Part shown: piece by piece, positions 8,777 to 17,580 of the stretch
Layout of the letters: every line of letters starts with the position of its first letter
How positions within the stretch are numbered: the stretch's first letter is position 1
DNA from: Thraustochytrium sp. TN22
Taxonomy: Eukaryota; Sar; Bigyra; Thraustochytrida; Thraustochytriidae
Direction: 5' to 3'
NCBI GenBank assembly: GCA_013306675.1
Contig: JABLUY010000273.1
Location: 1 to 21,633 of the forward strand
Length of the DNA: 21,633 nt
Notes under the pieces: generated by a model
Seen by the model: only the letters and a program-made list of their open reading frames with translations
What the model was told of the DNA's origin: nothing
Database searches by the model: none
Made by a program: the position numbers and the translations under genes

Positions 8777-8879
8777 GCGGTCTGCTCTGCTCTGCGCTGC
8801 GGGTCTGCCCGACTCTGCCTTGAACTGCCCTGCTCTGCTCTGCTGCGCGCCGGCGGCGAGCAGTGCGGCGGCTCGGTTC

Positions 8880-8902
8880 GCTCTAGCTGGGCTAGCTAGA
8901 GC
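8880..8902. repeat. Inverted repeat, 9-bp arms
   Basis: GCTCTAGCT and AGCTAGAGC are perfect 9-base arms around a 5-base loop (GGGCT). It could form a hairpin in RNA or DNA. It lies in non-coding sequence and no function is apparent. Confidence 0.7.
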
Positions 8903-9751
8903 CACGCGAGTCGCCACTCGACGCGACTCGAGCCGACTCGGCGCAGCGCTGCTGGCAGACCGCGAAGAGGCTCCCGGCTGGATCTCGCGGGCGGCGGCGG
9001 CGGCGCGATCAGCGCTGAGCTGTGGCGGCGCGAGTCGCGCGACGCAGGGCCCAGCCGCAGCGCCGCCAGCGGCCCACGAGGGGCGGGCACCCGCGAGCGA
9101 GCTCGTGATCACTGGTGATGAATCAGTGATGATGATGCCAACGCGGTGCGCGCGCAGGTGTGCCGGAGTTTAGTGAAAAGTCACTGGTGGCTGAGGCGGT
9201 GGGAGGAATTGGAGGAGAGAGCTTGTGGAGCAGCAGCGACAAGGCTCGGAGTTTTGAGGTGCACAGCGCGTGACGAAGCGAGTCGACCAGTCGACGGCGC
9301 TGGCGAGCGTCGCAATGGCCACGCCAGCGGAGATTTAGGCTTAGACGCGTGGCGGGGTTTATCTCTTCGGCAGCAATCGATTCAGCCGGCTAGAGCAAGG
9401 ATCGCTGGAGATGGTAGCGGTTCGTGCGGCGCATTAATTCGGCGTTGCCGGAGCATGTCGCGGAGTTTTCGTGGGAGCGCAGGAGTCAGACGCCTTCTTG
9501 AGAGGAGAAAAAGAGCTTTCGCTGATCGAAGATTTGCGTCGCTGGACCCCACAAGACCGCCCAGCTGGCTGGTGACCAGCCCGAGAAGCGTCGGCCATGG
9601 CCTGGCAGCCAGGTGAGACGAAAAAGAAATGACGGAAAAAGGGCAAGATCGATCCTTTTCTGCGAGTGAAGTCGTCATCATCGTTCACATCAAGCATTCA
9701 CGCTAAAGCACGAGCTAGGCTAGCTGGCTAGCTAGCTAAGTGGCCATGAGC

Positions 9752-11135
9752 TCACGGCACGACAGCAAGGAGGCCCTCGACCTCAGCAGCAACCTTGTCG
9801 GGCGCGGCAAGCTCGGACCACCAGGTGTCGGGGATTGCATCAACGCCGAGGCGAGCGCCCATGACGGCGCCGAGGATGGCGCCGCGAGCCGTGGAGTGGC
9901 CACCAAGCTCGGCGTTGGCCTGGAGCGCCGCAGCCATGTCGTTCTTGTACTTGAGCGCAAGGTAAAAGATGATGGCGAGCGCGTGCTCGCAGTAGCACGT
10001 GGTGGAGAAGAGCGCCGGACCCTCGGCGAAGCCGGCGACATCGGTGACGGGCGTGCCGTCGTCCACGAGGCGGTGCAGGAGCTCACGCAGCGAGGTGGAC
10101 GGGTCCGTGGTCATGTGCTGGTCCCACTTGTCCCAGGCCGCGATGTTGTCCGGGCCCTTGTTGCCCACGTAGCTCTGATGCATCTCGCGGCCTGTGATGC
10201 GCGGCGGCCGCAGCTTGTCCATGGCCAGGTCCAGCGCGGCATCCGCGTCGTCGCCGCGCCACAGCTGCTGCAGCAGCGGTGCTAGCACGGCCGCCGCAGC
10301 CGTCACCGTCACGGACCGGTGCGTCTGCATGTGGTGCTCGATGACGCGCCCCACCAAAAAGGCCTCTGGCTCGTCCTTGTACGCGGCGATGAGCGGCACA
10401 GCCATGACCAGGCCGTCCAGACTGCCGATTGACCAGCGGTCGCGCTGATCGTACGCGCACACCGCGAGAGGCAGGCCATCGGAGGCATTCTCGAAGAACT
10501 TGCGCACGTAAAAGTCCAGGTAAGCGTCGTTGTGCGCGTACACCTGCGCCGCATCGTCCTTGTGCTCGCGAGGGTCCGCGCGCATGTACGTCGAGAACCG
10601 CTCCAGGTACTCGCGCGGGTCGTAGCGGTCCGCGCCGCCTGCGTTTGACTCTGCCAGGTACCGCATCAGCAGGCGTGCCACGCAAACGTTGGCCGTGTTC
10701 TGGCCCTTGGTCAAGCTCAGGTGGTAGTGCGGCCGCTCATCCGGCGCCGAGTTCACGAAGATGCCGGACGACTCGCTCGTCAGCCGGCTCCGCTCCGTCT
10801 CCGCCATTTTGTCGACCAGGGACTGGTCCATGCCCGAGTAGAACTGCGCCTTGTCGTGCAGGATGTCGATGGACCCGGTGTACTCCATCGACTGCATGAA
10901 GCTCTCCTCGTGCGTCCTGTCGTGCTCCTTGCGTCCGTGAGAAAGCTGCGCGCGCGCAAAAGAGACAAGGACGAAGAACTCACCGATGGGGCGCCATCAT
11001 CTTGTCCACCGGGCCGTACACGCGCTTGATGTTCGACTTGGTGTAGTACCAGTGCACCGGCATGGCCAGCGCCTCGCCCACCACGAAGGCCCGCAGGCTC
11101 CCGCGCACGCGGTCCATGGGCGTCAGGGTAGCCAT
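9752..11135 (-). CDS. ADP-ribosylglycohydrolase-like protein, copy 1 (two exons)
   Basis: Spliced as exon 1 at 11135-10984 and exon 2 at 10916-9752, giving 438 residues. The first in-frame ATG is at 11135. Exon 1 carries the family N-terminus GEALAMPVHWYY (20-31). Exon 2 carries HDKAQFY (71-77), HYHLSLTKGQNTAN (114-127), the repeated helical core, CYCEHAL (358-364) and NAELGGHSTARGAILGAVMG (385-404). This is the divergent ADP-ribosylglycohydrolase / J1-crystallin / SelJ-like branch, not the classical ARH type. The usual acidic metal-binding motifs (TDD near the N-terminal third and the GGDTDT type near the C-terminus) are replaced by GQNTAN and GGHSTARG, so hydrolysis of ADP-ribose by the classical two-magnesium mechanism cannot be assumed. 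It is the most diverged of three tandem copies. The join gives codon CGG and the motif R-THEES, equivalent to S-THSES in copy 2. No targeting signal is seen. Confidence 0.85.
10917..10983 (-). other. Intron of copy 1 (67 nt)
   Basis: The donor is GTGAGT (after CATCG) and the acceptor is CGACAG followed by GACGCAC. The exons join in phase 2. The placement is supported by paralogy: it yields T-H-[ES]-E-S at the same alignment position as in copies 2 and 3. Confidence 0.8.
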
Positions 11136-11990
11136 GAGGCCGACCAAGGCTTGCTTGTCCTGGCGAGCAAAGCGACCGCGCTCTGGCGGGCGACTGAGGA
11201 CAAGGAATTTCCTCCCCCTGCCCGCTCTGACCTGCAGAGCTGGTCTGCTGCAGCCCGCGTGGATCCAGCGCGCCGAGTCGGGGCCTCGCCGCTTCGCCCC
11301 GAGGCTGGGCGCGCCGCCTGGGCCGGGCCGCCGGTCACCGATCTTCGGATCTAGACTGTCGAGGTCCGCGGCGACCACCAAATGAACCGAAAGTCACCTT
11401 GAAGTCACTCCAAGAGTTGTACTTGAACTAGAAGCCTTGCCTGCCAGTGCCAGTGCCAGTCCACGGCAGGAGCCTTGCAGTGGGCCTTGCAGATGAAGGC
11501 GGGGCCGAAGGCGGAAGATCAACAAGAGCGACGACTGGCTGCCCTACCTCGGGCGACTCCAGCGCGACTCCGGGCGAGCGGCAAATCCGACGACTAACTA
11601 AGTACTTTGCACGCTGCCGAGAAGGGACCCAGTTCCTGACCGCGCAGGTCCACGAGCTGCTCCTCGACCAGCTCTGCGCCAACCAAGGCGCTTACCACGA
11701 AGTCAGCACCCACTGCGTAGGCCTCGCAACCAACAGTCTGGCACCGCGCCGTCTTGCGCCGCCCAACAGACTCGCAACTCTGCTCGACCTGGCTGTCCAG
11801 CTCTCAGCTACATCTCAACCCTTTTCACCCCGTTCCTCGCCTGGCCGACTCCTTGTAGCGTATTTTCACCTGTTCATTGGGGATCTGTGCTTCGCTGCAC
11901 GGTATGCTCGTCCTTCCTTTTCACGCAAATGTTCTTGGGCATCCGCCGATGGCAACTTGTCAAGCAGATTTCTTCTCTTTTACTGGCAGA
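11136..11990. other. Spacer between copy 1 and copy 2
   Basis: This 855-base spacer holds the 5' flank of copy 1 and the 3' flank of copy 2. The copy-1 frame stays open upstream to about 11381 but has no earlier ATG, which supports the start at 11135. A CCAGTG direct repeat lies at 11444-11460. No gene is supported. Confidence 0.55.
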
Positions 11991-13440
11991 TCAACTCTGC
12001 GTAGCGCGCTTGGAAGAGACGGCAACGAGATCGTCAACCTCCTTGTGATGAGCTTCCGGTGCAGCAAGCTGGTCGAGCCACTCGGAAGGAAGGGCCTTGA
12101 CGCCGGTGCGAGCGCCCATGATGGCGCCGAGGACGGCACCACGAGCCGTGTTGTGACCGCCGAGCTCGGCGTTGGCTTGGAGCGCGCCAGCAACATCATC
12201 CTTGAACTTGGTGGCCAGAAAGAGCACGATGGGCAGCGCCTGCTCGCAGTAGCAGGCCGTGGAGAGGATGCCGTCGCCATCCACGTAGCCAGCAATGTCC
12301 GAGAGTTCGCGGCCCTCGTCGATGAAGCGATGGACCACGTGCTTGAGCGTCTCGCCGGGAGCCATCTTGGCGTGCTGGTCCCACTTCTCCCACTTGGGGA
12401 TGTGGTCCGGCCCGCGGTGCGCGGCGTAGCTCTTTTGCATCTCGCGTCCGGTCAGCAGAGGCATGCGCATCTTGTCCATGGCCTCATCGAGCGCCTCGTC
12501 GGCGTCGCGCCCGTGCAGCAGCTGCTGCAGCAGCGGCGCGACGACGGCGATGGCCGACGACACCGACATGGAGCGGTGCGTGAGCATGTGGTGCTCCATG
12601 GAGCGGCCCACGAGCTCGGCCTCGGGGTCGTCCTTGTAGGCAACCATGAGCGGGATGGTGACGAGAACGCCGTCGAGGCTGTTGATGGACCACACGCTGC
12701 GCTCGTTGTAGGCGCAGTTCATGAGCGGCACGCCGGCGCGGCGGTTCTCGAAGAAGCGCCGCACGTACATGTCCAGGTAGGCGTCGTTGTGTGCCTTGAC
12801 CTGAGCCACGTCGTCCGGGTCCTCTCGCGGGTCGGTCTTCATGTAGGCCTCAAACTCCTGGAGGTAGGCCTCCGGGTCGTAGCGGTCCTGGCCGTCCTCC
12901 ATGACGGAGCCCAAGTAGCGCATGAGGAGTCGCGCGACGCACATGTTGGAGGTGTTCTGGCCGCGCTTGAGGCAGTAGTGGTAGTGGGGCCGCTCGTCCT
13001 CGGCGAGTCCGAGGAAGTTGCCGTGGTTGTCAGACAGCTTGGCGCGCTCCTCCTCGGACATGGCGTCTGCTCGCGCTTTGTCTGCGCCGCCGTAAAAGTG
13101 TGCCTTGTCGTGCAAGATCTCGGTCACGTCGCACTTGAAGCGCCCCAGCATGGACTCGCTATGCGTGCTGCGCTCCTCCGACAGTGTGCGTCAGCGAGAC
13201 AACTCACTGTTGAGCAGTTGAGCAGCCAGGCAGGCATCCAGCCAGCAGCCAGCTCGCTCCCTCGCCTCTACACACAACCTACCTCATGGGCGCCAGCAGC
13301 TGGTCGACGTGGCCCACTTCCTCCTGCATGGTCTTCGGGTTGTAGTACCAGTGCACTGGCATGGCTAGCACCTCGCCCAGCACGAAGCCGTGCAGCAGGC
13401 CCCGCATGCGGTCCTCCACGGCGCCCGCCATGGCCGCCAT
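11991..13440 (-). CDS. ADP-ribosylglycohydrolase-like protein, copy 2 (two exons)
   Basis: Spliced as exon 1 at 13440-13283 and exon 2 at 13167-11991, giving 444 residues. The start ATG has A at -3 and G at +4. Landmarks are GEVLAMPVHWYYNP (22-35), THSES at the splice junction (54-58), HDKAHFYGG (72-80), HYHYCLKRGQNTSN (114-127), CYCEQAL (358-364) and ANAELGGHNTARG (384-396). As in copy 1, the acidic metal ligands of classical ARH enzymes are not conserved at these two motifs; copies 2 and 3 share GQNTSN and GGHNTARG. Catalysis, if any, must differ or the protein may be a binding or structural one, as for jellyfish J1-crystallin. It is very close to copy 3 at the DNA level over most of exon 2, pointing to recent duplication or conversion. 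It may be expressed independently, since each copy has its own 400-850-base upstream spacer. Confidence 0.87.
12669..12903. repeat. 235-nt tract identical to 14519-14753 (direct repeat, copies 2 and 3)
   Basis: Base-by-base comparison at an offset of 1,850 finds no difference between 12669-12903 and 14519-14753. The match ends at C/T on one side (12668/14518) and at ATGACGGAG versus ATGGCAGAG on the other. The tract lies in the middle of exon 2. Confidence 0.9.
13168..13282 (-). other. Intron of copy 2 (115 nt)
   Basis: The donor is GTAGGT (after CCCATGAG) and the acceptor is GCGCAG followed by CACGCAT, phase 2. Splicing restores codon AGC and the motif STHSES, matching copy 3. Unspliced reading would put an in-frame stop ahead of exon 2. 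Confidence 0.82.
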
Positions 13441-13846
13441 CTTCGCGGCTCGTCCCGCCGTTGCAGCGAACGCGCGAGCACGTCTGCGCTAGCGAGCGAG
13501 CACAAGCGAGCACGAGCGAGCACGTGTTCGAGGTCTGCCTCGGCGCTCCGTCGGCGCGTTGACGCTATGCCGAGTTGGGCCTCTGACGCCGTCCAACTTG
13601 AAGTCCCCGGATGCGAGGCCTCGCCGTCTCGGTCTCGGCAGAGTCCCGTCCAAGCCCGACGCGGGCGACAAGTCTCACCGGTCTCCGGCGAGACAGGCAG
13701 TCTGGCGTCCGCGCGAAGGCGCCGCATCCCTCGGCGCACACCACGACAAACCATAGCATCACTTCAGTTGCTTTTTTAACAGTGAGTTGCTTCCCCGCTT
13801 GCTTGTTCACCTGCCAGGCCGGCGATCTCGCAACTTTCTTACTTAC
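13441..13846. other. Spacer between copy 2 and copy 3
   Basis: This 406-base spacer is the 5' flank of copy 2 and the 3' flank of copy 3. It contains a short GAGCGAGCAC repeat cluster at about 13492-13524 and a TTACTTACTTAC run at 13839-13850 that includes the copy-3 stop codon. No gene or clear promoter element is seen. Confidence 0.55.
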
Positions 13847-15239
13847 TTACTGCACGGCACGCTTGGAGGCGACGGCGACGAGGTCGTCAACCTCCTTGTG
13901 GTGGGCGTCGGGGGCAGCGAGCTGGTCGAGCCACTTGGAAGGAAGGGCCTTGACGCCAGTGCGAGCGCCCATAATGGCGCCGAGGACGGCACCACGAGCC
14001 GTGTTGTGGCCACCGAGCTCGGCGTTGGCCTTGAGCGCGCCGGATACGTCGTCCTTGAACTTGGCGGCGAGAAAGAGCACGACGGGCAGCGCCTGCTCGC
14101 AGTAGCACGCGGTGGCGAGAATCCCGTCGCCCTGGAAGCCAGCAATGTCTGAGACCTCGCGGCCCTCGTCGATGAAGCGGCGGACCACGTGCTTGAGCGT
14201 CTCGCCGGGAGCCATCTTGGCGTGCTGGTCCCACTTCTCCCACTTGGGGATGTGATCCGGCCCGCGATGCGCGGCGTAGCTCTCCTGCATCTCGCGTCCA
14301 GTCATGAGAGGCATGCGCATCTTGTCCATGGCCTCATCGAGCGCCTCGTCGGCGTCGCGCCCGTGCAGCAGCTGCTGCAGCAGCGGCGCGACGACGGCGA
14401 TGGCCGACGACACCGACATGGAGCGGTGCGTGAGCATGTGGTGCTCCATGGAGCGGCCCACAAGCTCCGCCTCGGGGTCGTCCATGTAAGCAACCATGAG
14501 CGGGATGGTGACGAGAATGCCGTCGAGGCTGTTGATGGACCACACGCTGCGCTCGTTGTAGGCGCAGTTCATGAGCGGCACGCCGGCGCGGCGGTTCTCG
14601 AAGAAGCGCCGCACGTACATGTCCAGGTAGGCGTCGTTGTGTGCCTTGACCTGAGCCACGTCGTCCGGGTCCTCTCGCGGGTCGGTCTTCATGTAGGCCT
14701 CAAACTCCTGGAGGTAGGCCTCCGGGTCGTAGCGGTCCTGGCCGTCCTCCATGGCAGAGCCCAAGTAGCGCATGAGGAGTCGCGCGACGCACATGTTGGA
14801 GGTGTTCTGGCCGCGCTGGAGGCTGTAGTGGTAGTGGGGCCGCTCGTCCTCGGTAAGCCCGAGGAAGTTGCCGGCATTGTCGGACAGCTTGGCCCGCTCC
14901 TCCTCAGACATGCCTTCGGCGCGCGTCTTGTCGACGCCGCCGTAGAAGTGCGCCTTGTCATGCAAAATCTCGGTCACGTCGCACTCAAAGCGCCCCAGCA
15001 TGGACTCGCCGTGCGTGCTGCGCGCCTCGCTGTCAAGTCAGCCTCCTGCCTGCCCATCTCGCCGAGCGACCCCGTCTCCCCTGCACCTACCTCTTGGGCG
15101 CCATGAGCTCCTCCACAGGGCCAACCTCCTCCTGCATGGTCTTGGGGTCATAATACCAATGCACCGGCATGGCCAGCACCTCGCCCAGCACGAACCCGTG
15201 CAGCAGGCCTCGCACGCGGTCCTCGACGGCGCCCTGCAT
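13847..15239 (-). CDS. ADP-ribosylglycohydrolase-like protein, copy 3 (two exons)
   Basis: Spliced as exon 1 at 15239-15091 and exon 2 at 15017-13847, giving 439 residues. Landmarks are GEVLAMPVHWYYDP (19-32), THGES at the junction (51-55), HDKAHFYGG (69-77), HYHYSLQRGQNTSN (111-124), CYCEQAL (354-360) and GGHNTARG (385-392). It is the sister of copy 2: exon 2 includes a 235-nt stretch with no differences, whereas exon 1 differs at many synonymous sites. It is transcribed divergently from the NAC-beta gene across a 661-base region. A possible extra 5' exon starting MKHCRIIVKSVDSEKAEHSC (15384-15323) could join in frame, but nothing else supports it. The function is uncertain for the reason given at copy 1: the canonical acidic metal-binding motifs are missing. 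Confidence 0.87.
15018..15090 (-). other. Intron of copy 3 (73 nt)
   Basis: The donor is GTAGGT (after CCCAAGAG) and the acceptor is GCGCAG followed by CACGCAC, phase 2. It has the same position and boundary bases as the copy-2 intron but is 42 bases shorter. Confidence 0.82.
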
Positions 15240-15900
15240 TGTCCTCCCTCTCCCGCTGCTCCGCCGCGCTCCGCCCCACCTTTCCCTCCGCCGCGCCGCA
15301 GGGCCTCGGTTCTGCCTTCCACCTGCAGGAGTGCTCGGCCTTCTCCGAGTCCACGCTCTTGACGATGATCCTGCAGTGCTTCATCTCGGCGACGTCCCGC
15401 GCGGACCCGAGCCGCGCCAACTCGAAGTCTGGGCCGGGCCGGGCCCGGGCGGCGGCCACTGCCCGCGCCCGGCCGCACACCGGGTCCCCGGAGCACACCC
15501 TCGCACACCCCCGGCGCCCGACGGCGGGGGGGCGGCCGCGGTTAGGGCGCGCGGAGTCCGGCGCGGCGGGGCGCCGAGGGCCCGGTGGCTTGGGAGAGGG
15601 CGGCGCGCCCGATCCTGCGCGGCGCCCGGCGGGCAGTCGGCAACGTCAGGTACGTGGGCGCGCGCGCGGCGCGGCGCGGCGGCGGCGCGAGGCCGGGCCG
15701 CCCCCCCCCCGCCCCCCCTCCCCGCCCCCCCCGCGGCCGCGGCGCGGGCGGGCGCGGCGGAGGTGCATGGCATGGCACGGAATGGGCTGGGCTGGAGGCG
15801 GAGGATGAAGATGGCGTGCGCGTTCAAAAGCGCGCGCGCGCGGAGCGGAGGCTGACGAGGGAGACGTGCGCGACGCAGGCGGCCTCTTGTGCTACGCAAG
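15240..15900. promoter_or_regulatory. Divergent promoter region, copy 3 / NAC-beta
   Basis: These 661 bases separate two outward-facing start codons. They must hold both promoters and leaders. The right half is extremely GC-rich, with poly-C and poly-G runs at 15693-15735, and resembles a CpG-island-like promoter. A candidate 5'-UTR intron of the NAC-beta gene is listed separately. No TATA box is seen. Confidence 0.55.
15650..15878 (+). other. Candidate 5'-UTR intron of the NAC-beta gene
   Basis: CAG|GTACGT at 15647-15655 is a near-perfect donor, and CGACGCAG at 15871-15878 is a plausible acceptor with a CTGAC branch-like motif 20-30 bases upstream. Splicing would leave a short leader reading straight into the ATG at 15901. 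This is inference from consensus signals only. Confidence 0.35.
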
Positions 15901-16416
15901 ATGGGCGAGGAGGAGATTGCCGCGGCGCGCGAGCGCCTCAAGAACCGCTTCGGCGGCAACAAGCTGGGGGGCAGGGGCTCCGTCCGGCGCAAGAAGAAGG
16001 CCGTGTCCAAGGCGAGCGCCGGCGCGGATGACCGCAAGCTGCGCAGCACGCTCAAGCGGCTGGGCGTGAACCGCATCCCGGGCATCTCCGAGGTGAACAT
16101 GTTCAACGATGACCAGACGGTGATCCGGTTCAAGAACCCCACCGTCGAGGCCAACATTCAGGCCAACACCTTCGCCATCACCGGCCCGTCCTCGACCGCC
16201 AAGCTCGAGGACGTCGTCAACGAGGTGGGCGCCATGATGGGCCAGGCCAACGCTCAGGCCATGGCCTCCATGCCGGGCTTCTCAGAGCAGTTCAGCCAGG
16301 CCTTCGCCGCCAGCAAGGCTGCGGCCGAGGGCGGCGACAACGCCGAGGGTGGCGAGGACGACATCCCCGACCTGGTCGACTCCTTTGAGGAGGTGGCGGA
16401 GGAGGACTCCAGCTAA
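15901..16416 (+). CDS. BTF3: Nascent polypeptide-associated complex subunit beta (BTF3-like)
   Basis: Intronless in its coding part, 171 residues. NAC-beta pairs with NAC-alpha at the ribosome exit tunnel, contacts nascent chains, and helps prevent mis-targeting to the ER. The sequence shows the basic ribosome-binding motif RRKKK (29-33), the NAC domain at about 45-105 (KLRSTLKRLGVNRIPGISEV, then DDQTVIRFKNP at 70-80 and ANTFAITG at 88-95), and the conserved acidic tail DDIPDLVDSFEE (153-164). Length and layout are typical of the family. The ATG at 15901 is chosen because it gives the usual N-terminus, a short acidic start followed by the ARERLKNRFGG stretch. The 26/18-bp satellite begins about 100 bases after the stop codon, so part of it may be transcribed as 3' UTR. 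Confidence 0.95.
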   Translation: MGEEEIAAARERLKNRFGGNKLGGRGSVRRKKKAVSKASAGADDRKLRSTLKRLGVNRIPGISEVNMFNDDQTVIRFKNPTVEANIQANTFAITGPSSTAKLEDVVNEVGAMMGQANAQAMASMPGFSEQFSQAFAASKAAAEGGDNAEGGEDDIPDLVDSFEEVAEEDSS

Positions 16417-16514
16417 TCCCCCCTGTCTGCGCTGCGTTATAGCTTCTCTCATTGGACGCGCCTATTTTGACTCCATCTTGCTTGCACTTGCGAGCGAAGC
16501 TGACAAGGTCTTCC

Positions 16515-17580
16515 GTGAAGAGCGATGCCAAATATCTTGCGCGAGGAGCGATGCCAAATCTCCTTTGCGAGGAGCGATGCCAGATCTCTTGCGCGAGGAG
16601 CGATGCGAAAGCGAGGAGCGATGCGAAAGCGAGGAGCGATGCGAAAGCGAGGAGCGATGCGAAAGCGAGGAGCGATGCGAAAGCGAGGAGCGATGCGAAA
16701 GCGAGGAGCGATGCGAAAGCGAGGAGCGATGCGAAAGCGAGGAGCGATGCGAAAGCGAGGAGCGATGCGAAAGCGAGGAGCGATGCGAAAGCGAGGAGCG
16801 ATGCGAAAGCGAGGAGCGATGCGAAAGCGAGGAGCGATGCGAAAGCGAGGAGCGATGCGAAAGCGAGGAGCGATGCGAAAGCGAGGAGCGATGCGAAAGC
16901 GAGGAGCGATGCGAAAGCGAGGAGCGATGCGAAAGCGAGGAGCGATGCGACAGCGAGGCGCGATGCGATAGCGAGGAGCGATGCGAAAGCGAGCGATGCG
17001 ACCGCGAGCGATGCGAAAGCGAGGAGCGATGCGAAAGCGAGGAGCGATGCGAAAGCGAGGAGCGATGCGAAAGCGAGGAGCGATGCGAAAGCGAGGAGCG
17101 ATGCGAAAGCGAGGAGCGATGCGAAAGCGAGGAGCGATGCGAAAGCGAGGAGCGATGCGAAAGCTCCTTTGCGAGGAGCGATGCCATCTTGCGCGAGGAG
17201 CGATGCCAGATCTCTTTGCGAGGAGCGATGCCATCTTGCGCGAGGAGCGATGCCAGATCTCTTGCGCGAGGAGCGACGCCAGATCTCTTGCGCGAGGAGC
17301 GATGTGAAGCTCCTTTGCGAGGAGCGATGCCAGATCTCTTGCGCGAGGAGCGATGCCAGATCTCTTGCGCGAGGAGCGCGATGTGAAGCTCCTTTGCGAG
17401 GAGCGATGCCAGATCTCTTGCGCGAGGCGCGATACGAAAGCTCCTTTGCGAGGAGCGATGCCAGATCTCTTGCGCGAGGAGCGATGTGAAGCTCCTTTGC
17501 GAGGAGCGATGCCAGATCTCTTGCGCGAAGAGCGATACGAAATTTCCTGCGCGAGGAGCGATGCCAAATCTCTCGCGCGG
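16515..17580. repeat. 26-bp satellite with nested 18-bp expansion
   Basis: The region is built from a 14-base core GCGAGGAGCGATGC followed by alternative tails. Units of about 26 bases with tail CAGATCTCTTGC (type B) or a TGAAGCTCCTTT-like tail (type C) flank the array on both sides; on the right they partly alternate. Shorter units with a CATCTTGC tail also occur. In the middle, 16593-17162, the unit shrinks to 18 bases (core plus GAAA). It lies between the convergent NAC-beta and secreted-protein genes. Very long open frames exist on both strands here, but they follow from the lack of stop codons in the unit and are not annotated as genes. Confidence 0.92.
16593..17162. repeat. 18-bp tandem array, 32 units
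   Basis: The unit is GCGAGGAGCGATGCGAAA. Reading from 16593: 19 perfect units, one ending GACA, one reading GCGAGGCGCGATGCGATA, one perfect unit, two 15-base units lacking a GAG (16989-17003 and 17004-17018), then eight perfect units to 17162. The bases directly after the last unit are GCTCCTTT, which completes it to a 26-base type-C unit. Confidence 0.92.

Larger units (their letters stand above)
8061..9751. other. GC-rich region upstream of the flavoprotein gene
   Basis: This includes the possible 46-residue N-terminal extension (8061-8198) of the flavoprotein gene, its promoter region, and the 3' flank of the first ADP-ribosylglycohydrolase-like gene. Up to about 9100 it is very GC-rich, with Arg/Ala-rich open frames on both strands that look like composition artefacts. 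Repeats are listed separately. A cluster of GCTAGC/CTAGCTAG palindromes lies at 9713-9738, just past the stop codon of the next gene. No gene is supported. Confidence 0.5.

Noticed and set aside
7853-9112. Arg/Ala-rich open frames on both strands upstream of the flavoprotein gene
   Set aside because: They overlap one another in several frames and reflect GC content alone.
10984-11381. Upstream extension of copy 1 exon 1 to about 11381
   Set aside because: The frame is open but has no ATG before 11135; the added sequence has no match in copies 2 and 3.
11877-15106. Long plus-strand open frames opposite copies 2 and 3 of the ADP-ribosylglycohydrolase-like genes (561 and 305 codons)
   Set aside because: They are Val/Leu/His-rich mirror frames caused by GC-rich third positions of the real minus-strand genes, and they resemble no protein.
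16593-17162. CRISPR-like array
   Set aside because: Units are contiguous, with no unique spacers and no cas genes, and the window is eukaryotic.
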